This document shows positions 1 to 7,753 of a DNA stretch of 64,000 bases, piece by piece; position 1 is the first letter of the stretch; each line of letters starts with the position of its first letter. The notes under the pieces are model-generated. The model saw nothing but the letters and a program-made list of their open reading frames with translations. It was not told the DNA's origin and did not search any database. Origin of the DNA: Elymus sibiricus (lineage: Eukaryota; Streptophyta; Magnoliopsida; Poales; Poaceae); contig CM077675.1 in assembly GCA_039707655.1 (NCBI GenBank), positions 416,453,162 to 416,517,161 of the forward strand, in the 5' to 3' direction. A program made the translations under genes and the position numbers.

Positions 1-9
1 GAGGAGAAG

Positions 10-231
10 ATGAAATTGGAGTTGAATGTTGCCGATGTCGTCGACGATCACAAGATCAAGATGGATGCAATGCGCTTGAAGATTAGAAAGATTAGAAAAT
101 ATGCCATTCATACTGAGGCTTGGTATCATTATGCCGTTAGATCAATTGGTACCTTAGTTGCGGTTATGATCGCATTTGTTGTTGCATTTAAATTTTATAG
201 TTTCAATGTATGTTTTAATTACATGCTCTAG
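10..231 (+). CDS. small hydrophobic ORF of CACTA element (one membrane-like segment)
   Basis: A 73-residue reading frame with a basic N-terminal half (repeated K/R around residues 15-30) and one hydrophobic stretch near residues 46-62 (GTLVAVMIAFVVAF). A short frame of this type upstream of the transposase is, from memory, common in Triticeae CACTA elements, where it may be the last exon of a longer protein; the window begins only 9 bases before the first ATG, so the true start cannot be judged. About 170 AT-rich bases follow it, ending in a splice-acceptor-like CGCACGCAG directly before the transposase ATG. No function can be assigned. Confidence 0.45.
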   Translation: MKLELNVADVVDDHKIKMDAMRLKIRKIRKYAIHTEAWYHYAVRSIGTLVAVMIAFVVAFKFYSFNVCFNYML

Positions 232-403
232 AGAGCTATATGTTGTTCAATAATGAGAACTATGTATGAACGTTATGTATTTATTTTGGTCACTAATGTA
301 CTTTGGCTTTAATGTGATGATGAATTTCTATTAATTTGGTCACTTCTCTATTCATGATATGCTGTAATGGTTTTTAATACACTTTATTATATAACGCACG
401 CAG

Positions 404-3400
404 ATGAACCGGCAATGGATGTACGGTGACCGACGCACCTCCGAGTATATTAAGGGCCTGCATAATTTTCTCGAAGCGGCTGAGGCAAACAAGCAAAATG
501 GTTTTATGCATTGTCCATGTACTGTCTGTGAGAATACGAAGGCTTTCTCCAACTCTAAAACCCTTCACTTCCACCTGCTTGAGAAGGGTTTTATGCCACA
601 CTATAATGTTTGGACCAAGCACGGAGAAAGAGGGGTTATGATGGAAGACAACGAAGAAGAAGAGGATGATGACAACTACCCGCCCCCTGAATATGGTGAT
701 GCTGCAATGGGGGAAGCTGAAGATCAAGAGGAACCAGACGATGTGCCCGATGATGATCTTCGCCGGGTCATTGTTGATGCACAGAGAGAATGCGAAAGTG
801 AAAGGGAGAAGTTGAAGTTCGATCGCATGTTAGAGGATCACAAAAGAGGGTTGTACCCAAATTGCGAAGATGACAACAGAAAGCTCGGTACCACACCGGA
901 ATTGCTGCAATGGAAGGCAGACAATGGTGTATCTTACAAGGGATTTAGTTCGCTACTGAAAATAATGAAGAAGAAGCTTCCAAAGGATAACGAATTGCCC
1001 GGCAGTACGTACGAAGCAAAGAAGGTTCTATGCCCTCTAGGATTGGAGGTGCAGAAGACACATGCATGCCCTAATGACTGCATCCTCTACCGCGGTGCGT
1101 ACGAGGATTTGAACGCATGCCCGGTATGCGGTGCGTTGCGGTATAAGATCAGAAGAGATGACCCTGGTGATGTTGAGGGCCAGCGCACCGGGAAGAGGGG
1201 TCCTGCCAAGGTGATGTGGTATGCTCCTATAATACCACGGTTGAAACGTCTGTTCAGAAACAAAAAGCATGCCGAGTTGATGCAATGGCACATAAAAGAC
1301 CGTAAGAAAGACGGGAAGTTGAGAGCACCCGCTGACGGGTCGCAGTGGAGAAAGATCGAGACAAAGTGGAGCGACTTTACAGGTGACCCAAGGAACATAT
1401 GGTTTGGTTTAAGTGCAGATGGCGTTAATCCTTTTGGGGAGCAGAGCAGCAAGCATAGCACATGGCCTGTGACTCTATGTATGTATAACCTTCCTCCTTG
1501 GTTGTGCATGAAGCGGAAGTTCATTATGATGCCAGTGCTCATCCAAGGCCCTAAGCAACCCGGCAATGACACTGATGTGTACCTAAGGCCATTAGTTGAT
1601 GAACTTTTACAGCTATGGAATGGAAGAGGTGTACGTGTGTGGGATGAGAACGAACAGGAGGAATTTGACCTACATGTGTTGCTGTTTATAACCATCAACG
1701 ATTGGCCTGCTCTTAGTAACCTTTCAGGACAGACAAACAAGGGATACCATGCATGCACACACTGTTTAGATGACACCGACAGTATATATTTGGACAAATG
1801 CAGGAAGAATGTGTACCTGGGGCATCGTCGATTTCTTCCGACCAACCATCAATGTCGAAAGAAAGGAAAGCATTTCAAAGGTGAGGCAGATCACCGGAAG
1901 AAGCCCGCCCTCCGTACTGGTGATCACATACTTGATATGGTCAATAATTTACAAGTAATCTTTGGAAAGGGTCCTGGCGGACTATCTGTTCCGACTGACG
2001 ATGCGGGACGCGCACCCATGTGGAAGAAGAAATCTATATTTTGGGACCTACCCTATTGGAAAGACCTAGAGGTCCGCTCTGCAATCGACGTGATGCACGT
2101 GACGAAGAATCTTTGCGTGAACCTGCTAGGCTTCTTGGGAGTGTATGGAAATAAAAAAGATACACCGGAGGCACGGGAGGAACAGCAACGTGTGCATGAA
2201 AAAGACGGCATGCATCCAAAGCAGTATGAAGGTTCTGCCAGCTACGCTCTTACCAAAGAAGAGAAGGAAATCTTCTTTGAATGCCTGCTCAGTATGAAGG
2301 TCCCGTCTGGCTTCTCGTCGAATATAAAGGGAATAATAAATATGGCAGAGAAAAAGTTCCAGAACCTAAAGTCTCATGACTGCCACGTGATTATGACGCA
2401 ACTGCTTCCGGTTGCATTGAGGGGGCTTCTACCGGAAAACGTTCGATTAGCCATTGTGAAGCTATGTGCATTCCTCAATGCAATCTCTCAGAAGGTGATC
2501 GATCCAGAAATCCTGCCAAGGTTAAGGAGTGATTTGGTGCAATGTCTTGTTAGTTTCGAGCTGGTGTTCCTACCATCCTTCTTGAATATCATGACGCACG
2601 TCCTAGTTCATCTAGTCGACGAGATTGTCGTTCTGGGCCCTGTATTTCTACACAATATGTTCCCCTTTGAGAGGTTCATGGGAGTCTTAAAGAAATATGT
2701 TCGTAACCGTGCTAGGCCAGAAGGAAGCATCTCCATGGGCCATCAAATAGAGGATGTCATTGGGTTTTGTGTTGACTTCATTCCTAACCTTAAGAAGATT
2801 GGTCTCCCTCAATCGCGGTATGAGGGGAGACTGACTGGAAAAGGCACGCTAGGAGCGGACTCAATAATATGTAGGGACGGGCATTCTTGGTCTCAAGCAC
2901 ACTACACAGTTCTACAGAATTCTACCTTGGTGACCCCGTATGTCGATGAACACAAGAATATTCTGCGCTCCAAACACCTGGAGCAGTGTGACGACTGGAT
3001 TACATATGAACACATCAGGACTTTCGGCAGTTGGTTGCAAACACGTCTCATGGGTGACAACACTGTTTCTGATGAGTTGTACTCGTTGGCCAGGGGACCA
3101 TCTTCGACTGTATTGACTTACAAAGGGTACGAGATAAATGAGAATACATTTTACACGATCGCCCAAGATCAAAAGAGCACCAACCAAAACAGTGGTGTCC
3201 GCTTTGATGCAGCAACCAATAGGGGAAAGGACACATATTATGGTTACATAGTGGACATATGGGAACTTGACTATGGACATGATTTCAAGGTCCCTTTGTT
3301 TCAGTGCAAATGGGTCAATCTGTCAGGAGGCGAGGTACAGGTAGACCCACAGTATGGAATGACAACAGTGGATCTGAACAATCTTGGGTACACAGATGAA

Positions 3401-3703
3401 CCATTCGTCCTAGCCAATGATGTGGCGCAGGTTTTCTATGTGAAGGACATGTCTACCAAACCGAGAAAAAGAAAAGATAAGGAAGCGAATACATCATACG
3501 ATGAGCCAAAGCGCCACATAGTTCTTTCAGGAAAAAGAGACATCGTGGGATTGGAGGGCAAGACAGACATGTCTGAAGATTATGAAAAGTTTCATGAAAT
3601 TCACCCCTTCAAAGTCAAGGCTGACCCAAGCACCCTGTTAAACGATGAAGATTATCCATGGTTACGGCGCAATAAGCAAAGGACACAAGCAAAGAAAAAG
3701 TGA
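404..3703 (+). CDS. tnp2: TNP2-like CACTA transposase, intact open reading frame
   Basis: A 1099-aa uninterrupted frame. Domain order follows the TNP2 family: an N-terminal Cys/His transposase-associated domain (about residues 4-75, with CPCTVC), an acidic linker (about 80-115), the tnp2 catalytic core (about 300-580), a DUF4218-like region (about 640-780) and a DUF4216-like C-terminal domain (about 925-1005), then a Lys-rich tail. DDE candidates are visible: D339 in LSADGVNPFG, D433 in TINDWPAL and E756 in FPFERFMG; the conserved DVMH is at 562-565. It should cut and join the element's ends in the nucleus. The start is the first ATG after an acceptor-like CAG. There is no stop or frameshift, unlike the second gene of the same element, so this copy could still supply transposase. 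Expression cannot be judged from sequence. Confidence 0.93.
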   Translation: MNRQWMYGDRRTSEYIKGLHNFLEAAEANKQNGFMHCPCTVCENTKAFSNSKTLHFHLLEKGFMPHYNVWTKHGERGVMMEDNEEEEDDDNYPPPEYGDAAMGEAEDQEEPDDVPDDDLRRVIVDAQRECESEREKLKFDRMLEDHKRGLYPNCEDDNRKLGTTPELLQWKADNGVSYKGFSSLLKIMKKKLPKDNELPGSTYEAKKVLCPLGLEVQKTHACPNDCILYRGAYEDLNACPVCGALRYKIRRDDPGDVEGQRTGKRGPAKVMWYAPIIPRLKRLFRNKKHAELMQWHIKDRKKDGKLRAPADGSQWRKIETKWSDFTGDPRNIWFGLSADGVNPFGEQSSKHSTWPVTLCMYNLPPWLCMKRKFIMMPVLIQGPKQPGNDTDVYLRPLVDELLQLWNGRGVRVWDENEQEEFDLHVLLFITINDWPALSNLSGQTNKGYHACTHCLDDTDSIYLDKCRKNVYLGHRRFLPTNHQCRKKGKHFKGEADHRKKPALRTGDHILDMVNNLQVIFGKGPGGLSVPTDDAGRAPMWKKKSIFWDLPYWKDLEVRSAIDVMHVTKNLCVNLLGFLGVYGNKKDTPEAREEQQRVHEKDGMHPKQYEGSASYALTKEEKEIFFECLLSMKVPSGFSSNIKGIINMAEKKFQNLKSHDCHVIMTQLLPVALRGLLPENVRLAIVKLCAFLNAISQKVIDPEILPRLRSDLVQCLVSFELVFLPSFLNIMTHVLVHLVDEIVVLGPVFLHNMFPFERFMGVLKKYVRNRARPEGSISMGHQIEDVIGFCVDFIPNLKKIGLPQSRYEGRLTGKGTLGADSIICRDGHSWSQAHYTVLQNSTLVTPYVDEHKNILRSKHLEQCDDWITYEHIRTFGSWLQTRLMGDNTVSDELYSLARGPSSTVLTYKGYEINENTFYTIAQDQKSTNQNSGVRFDAATNRGKDTYYGYIVDIWELDYGHDFKVPLFQCKWVNLSGGEVQVDPQYGMTTVDLNNLGYTDEPFVLANDVAQVFYVKDMSTKPRKRKDKEANTSYDEPKRHIVLSGKRDIVGLEGKTDMSEDYEKFHEIHPFKVKADPSTLLNDEDYPWLRRNKQRTQAKKK

Positions 3704-3756
3704 AGACTTTCTCTCCACAACTATATCATTGCAGTTACATGTGAAGAAATTAAATG

Positions 3757-4640
3757 CCTTTTGTAACAGATGAGTTTTCGTCCGAAACCCTGATACTTCG
3801 AAAGAGATTGTCTGTTTTGTACACGAAGTGCATCCAGTTTTTGCCGTAACCCTCTCAACTTTTTATAACATGCTATGTGGGTGAAATGATGATACCATGC
3901 AAACTTTCAACCTTTTCAGAGTTCATTTGTAGTGCTTTTCAATTTCAGGGTCATTTAGCTCAAAAAAAATCAGTAAATGCATGAAAAATACCAAATGAAG
4001 TCAGAAAGGGTTGAAAATTGATGATGTGGCTTTGAATGGTGCATTTTGAACACACAAAAAGTCTGGAGTTCAAATAAGTTCAAAAAATGAAATCCCTTTG
4101 TAACAGATGAGTTTTCGTCCGAAACCCTGATACTTCGAAAGAGATTGTCCATTTTGTACACGAAGTGCATCCAGTTTTTGCCGTAACCCTCTGAATTTTT
4201 TATAACATGCTATGTGGGTGAAATGATGATACCATGCCAACTTTCAACCTTTTCAGAGTTCATTTGTAGTGCTTTTTAATTTCAGGGTCATTTAGCTCAA
4301 AAAAATCAGTAAATGCATGAAAAATACCAAATGAAGTCAGAAAGGGTTGAAAATTGATGATGTGGCTTTGAATGGTGCATTTTGAACACACAAATAGTCT
4401 GGAGTTCAAATGAGTTCAAAAAAATGAAATCCCTTTGTAACAGATGAGTTTTCGTCTGAAACCCTGATACTTCGAAAGAGATTGTCCATTTTGTACACGA
4501 AGTGCATCCAGTTTTTGCCGTAACGCTCTCAACTTTTTAGCACATGCTATGTGGGTGAAATTATGATACCATGCCAACTTTCAACCTTTTCAGAGTTCAT
4601 TTGTAGTGCTTTTCAATTTCAGGGTCATTTAGCTCAAAGA
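3757..4640. repeat. 337-bp tandem repeat, about 2.6 copies, downstream of tnp2
   Basis: The phrase TTTGTAACAGATGAGTTTTC recurs at about 3760, 4097 and 4434, a period of 337 bp; each unit also contains TTTTGCCGTAAC, GCTATGTGGGTGAAAT and GAGTTCATTTGTAGTGC. Copies differ by a few substitutions and A-run lengths. It directly follows the transposase stop codon and may contain its 3' UTR and terminator. It has no coding potential. Confidence 0.9.
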
Positions 4641-5330
4641 ATGAACTAATAGCAAAAAGAATGAACTAGAAAACTTTTATGAAACTCTAATAGCAAAAAG
4701 AATGAACTAAAAATAATCAATTAAAATATTCTGTTATGATCAACTAAAACAAAACTATAATATTCTTCAATAGCAAAAAGAATCAACTAAAAAGCTTTTA
4801 TAAAACTCTAATAGCAAAAGGAATCAACTAAAAAGCTTTTATAAACCTCTAGTATTTTTTAAACTAAAATTATATAAAATTTATGCAACTAAAATTATCA
4901 AAGAATTTTTTGTTCAAAACATTAATAGAAAAAAGAATTTTCATAAAGAAATTTTTTGTTAGAAACTTTAATAGCAAACTAAAATAACCAAATCTGTTTT
5001 TGATTAAAACAGACATTTAAAATAACCTAAAACTTACCAAATTGAATATAATGATAAAATACAGTAATATTAAATAGCAGGAAAAAGAATCACTCAAAAA
5101 TCTATTTTTTAGTAAAGTTATTCACAAACTAGTGATTCACACAAATTTCCAAAAATTCAAATTTAAACTATTCAAATTTGAAAACTAATGGCACTAACAG
5201 AACGTTTATAATTTTTGTGACCTAAAAGCAAAAAAGAATCACTGAAAAACAGTAAGTAGGAACAAAATAAAATAAATAAAGCGAAAAACAAAACAAAAAA
5301 CTGGAATTTTTTTTTAAAAAATGCCACCTA
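4641..5330. repeat. AT-rich short degenerate repeats (AATAGCAAAAAGAATGAACTA)-like
   Basis: Between about 4641 and 4860 units of roughly 45-55 bp built on AGCAAAAAGAATCAACTAAA and CTTTTATAAAACTCT are repeated with drift. From 4860 to 5330 the sequence is simply AT-rich with A-runs. No gene is seen. Confidence 0.7.
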
Positions 5331-5339
5331 CTGGGCCAC

Positions 5340-5765
5340 CACGGCCTGAATACGACTAGAAACCCAACCAGCTTATTGGGCCTGGATTCAGGCCCGCAGA
5401 AGGCCCAATAGGCCCACAGGCAGTGACAGATTAGGCCCGGAGGCCTACAGTTCAGAGGAGCTCGAGAGGGTGTGCGCAGCAGCGCTTATAAACCACTCTC
5501 GAGCTCTCTCGGCTAGCGAGGTGGGACTAAAAATTTGGCCCCGGGCAGCACCACCCTTTGGTGCCGGTTGGTGCCACCAATCGGGACCAATGCACCCCTT
5601 TAGTCCCGGTTGGTGGCACCAACCGGGACCAAAGGTCCCCGTTTCCCGCCCGTTGGGCTGCTAAAAACTGACCTTTGGTCCCGGTTGGTGGTACCAACCG
5701 GGACCAATGCACCCCTTTAGTCCCGGTTGCTGCCACCAACCGGGACCAATGCTCTCCATATATAA
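5340..5765 (+). promoter_or_regulatory. internal fold-back block and likely promoter of the CACTA second gene
   Basis: Four short hairpin units based on CCGGTTGGTGGCACCAACCGG occur at about 5567-5590, 5605-5630, 5678-5704 and 5719-5748. They are the same motif type as at the element's right end. Directly after them is a TATA-like TATATAAG at 5758-5765, followed by the leader of the second gene. Upstream (5340-5440) is a GGCCC-rich segment with repeated GGCCCAATAGGCC-like phrases. The promoter role is inferred from position and the TATA motif. Confidence 0.6.
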
Positions 5766-5789
5766 GCCAACACTTAGGAATTTTAAGCA

Positions 5790-6530
5790 TTCTCATCTTG
5801 CCCCCGACGACGCCGACGAAATCGACGCCGCCAGGCTGCCCGCCCACCGCCCGCCGTCGCCGTCGCCGTCGCCCCAACCGTCGTCGCCGCCCGCCACCCC
5901 CGTCGTTGCCGTCGCTCGCCGCCCCCGTCGTCGCCCGCCTCCCCCGTCGTCGCTCGCTGTCGTCGCCCTCGCCCGCCGCCCCCGTCGTGCTCGTCGTCGC
6001 CTCGCCGTCGCCCTCGCCCTCGCCGTCGCCGTCGCCTCTTCCGGACTCGCGGTGACCCCCTGGTTCTTTCCCCCCTAGTACCGTGGTTGATTTCGTCCTC
6101 TAACCGCCGTCCCCATCGAGGCCGAGCTCCGGCCGTCGCCATTGTTGCCGGGCCTCACGCTCCCGAGCTCTGCCCCTTGCAGTCGTGGCACGGTTGTGCT
6201 CCTTGTGACGCCAGGACGCCGTAGAGCCCTTCGGCAAGCCTCCCCGTGCTCTGTAGCCCCGGACCCGCTCGATGCCGAGCCCCGGACCCGCTCGAGGCCG
6301 AGCCCCGGTCGCCGCCTCTGTCGTCACTGTGCTCAGCTCCGGCCACCTCCGGTGAAGCCGACCGCACAGATGAACGCGCGCGAGTCCCAGCTCCCCGCGA
6401 AGCCTCTCCGCCGTCATTTTGGTCACCGGAGGACCGTTCCCAAGCACCTCCGCCGTCTCAGGCCTCGCCGGCGACGAGCCGCGGGTGCTGACATGTTGCT
6501 GACGCAATGCTGACGTGTTGCTGACGCATT
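5790..6530 (+). other. GC-rich trinucleotide-repeat leader of CACTA second gene
   Basis: CGC/CCG/GTC trinucleotide-rich sequence (for example CGCCGTCGCCGTCGCC near 5850) produces long spurious frames on both strands, none resembling a known protein. It follows the TATA-like site and precedes the ATG at 7754, so it is best read as 5' untranslated sequence or leader intron. Tandem CGGACCCGCTCGA-GCCGAGCCC units occur near 6262-6308. No coding call is made. Confidence 0.5.
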
Positions 6531-6540
6531 AATTGAATTT

Positions 6541-7075
6541 CTAGTCCCTCCCGCCCCTACCCGACAAACGCTCGAGGCCACCCAAACCCCTAGAAGAAAA
6601 CTCCGGTAACTTCGACATGAGGGGGGACGTCGGACATATCGGGCGACCAACTCTCGAGGCCACCCAAACCCTAGAAAAAAGCGTTGTCGATCTCCTAACC
6701 CCTCCCGCCCCTACCCGACAAACTCTCGAGGCCACCCAAACCCCTAGAAGAAAACTCCGGTAACTTCGACATGAGGGGGGACGTCGATCAACCCCCTCTC
6801 GCCCGGCCAACTCTCGAGGCCACCCCAAACCGGAACAAGTCTAGATATATTGAGGCCACCCCAAACCCTAGAAGAGTTGTCGAGGCCACCCAAATTTACC
6901 AAGTTAAAAGAGCGTTGTCGAGGCCACCTCCCCGATAACTTCGACATGAGGGGGGACGTCGGACATGACATGAGGGGGGCGTCGGACGTCGGACATGAGG
7001 GGTGAGCGTCGTTGTCGTCTACCCCCTCCCCGATAACTTCGACATGAGGGGGGACGTCGGACATGTCATGTGGAA
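6541..7075. repeat. minisatellite of CTCGAGGCCACCCAAACC units
   Basis: Units starting CTCGAGGCCACCCAAACC and containing AACTCCGGTAACTTCGACA and ATGAGGGGGGACGTCGGACA recur at about 6571, 6653, 6726 and 6811, then in shortened forms to about 7075, with spacing near 75-86 bp. The GACGTCGGACAT phrase reappears on the far side of the inverted repeat (7655-7711), suggesting the inverted repeat sits inside or beside the minisatellite. Confidence 0.8.
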
Positions 7076-7129
7076 TTTTTTTTTGTTCATATAGAAAACT
7101 CCGGTAACATAGATTTATCAAGAACACCC

Positions 7130-7361
7130 CCATTATGGATGTGCCCAAGTTGATCCAATTTTTTTCTGATCTCATCTATATATATATTCTTCTATATGTC
7201 ACGTTGTCTGACAAAGTATTGAAGAAATCCATGGCTTCATCATTAGCCGGAAGTAACATGCGTATGATGCTACGAAGCTCTTCAAAGTTGTTTTGGAACG
7301 GAGTTCCGGATAGAATAATTCGCTTTTTGGTACGAATTTCAGCAAAGGCCTTCCAAATAGC
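7130..7361 (-). pseudogene. SNF2-family ATPase gene fragment, left arm of inverted repeat
   Basis: The minus-strand frame reads ...IWKAFAEIRTKKR followed by IILSGTPFQNNFEEL and then RSIIRMLLPANDEAMDFF, open until a TA-repeat near 7176-7190 shifts the frame. L-S-G-T-P-x-Q-N-N-x-x-E-L is the SNF2 ATPase signature usually written LTGTPLQNNLxEL (helicase motif III). The variant beginning IILSGTPFQNNF after IWKA is, from memory, closest to plant CLASSY3/4-type proteins of the DRD1 subfamily, which act in RNA-directed DNA methylation; that subfamily placement is inference. Only about 75 residues are present, so this is a captured fragment, not a functional remodeller. Confidence 0.8.
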
Positions 7362-7594
7362 GATATTCGGAAGGCTCTTGCTGAACTTCGTACCAAAAAG
7401 CTAATTAATTATCCTATCCGGGACTCCATTCCAAAACAATTTTGGAGAGCTTCGTACCATTATGCGCCTGTTACTTCCGGCTAATGATGAAGCAATGGTT
7501 TTCTTGAATCCTTTGACACTAGACAACGTGACATATAGAAGGGTAGATGAGATCAGGAAAAATATGGACCATTTTCTGCACATTCAGAATGGCG
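7362..7594 (+). pseudogene. SNF2-family ATPase gene fragment, right arm of inverted repeat
   Basis: The plus-strand frame reads IILSGTPFQNNFGEL followed by RTIMRLLLPANDEAM, then VTYRRVDEIRKNMDHFL, ending near HIQNG. Upstream a small AT insertion (AGCTAATTAATTATCC, near 7400) breaks the frame with a stop, whereas the left arm is open there. This arm retains the downstream VDEIRK part that the left arm lost to its TA expansion, so each arm is damaged at a different place. Both came from one parental fragment and diverged afterwards. Confidence 0.78.
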
Positions 7595-7753
7595 CCATTT
7601 TGTTAATTAAATCCCTTAAAGGCTAAGAGAATCCCTTGTTTGACATTCATGAGAGAGGCGGTCCGGACGTCGGACATTCATGAGAGAGGCGGTCTGGACG
7701 TCGGACATTCATGTTTGTATATTAATTGCCATGTTGTAATATTTGCAGAAACT

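Larger units (their letters stand above)
7130..7594. repeat. large near-loopless inverted repeat (two ~230-bp arms) derived from an SNF2 gene
   Basis: Bases 7130-7361 read on the minus strand align along their whole length with 7362-7594 read on the plus strand. Both start CG.TATT.GGAAGGC, pass through CTTCGTACCAAAAAGC, a TATCCGG-containing segment, TTACTTCCGGCTAATGATGAAGC and GACAACGTGACATATAGAAG, and end GAGATCAG...ATGG. By eye the arms are roughly 80-85% identical, with a TA-repeat expansion in the left arm; the centre is at about 7361/7362 with practically no spacer. Both arms encode an SNF2 segment. Transcription from the promoter at about 5760 would give a hairpin with a stem of about 230 bp. 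It lies upstream of the ATG at 7754, in the leader or a leader intron. Confidence 0.93.

Noticed and set aside
1087..1845. 252-residue minus-strand frame opposite the transposase
   Set aside because: Lies fully within the tnp2 coding sequence in antisense and has no family features.
5675..6142. Long overlapping Pro/Arg-rich frames on both strands
   Set aside because: They arise from CGC/GTC trinucleotide repeats in the CACTA leader; no start context, domain or codon pattern supports a protein.
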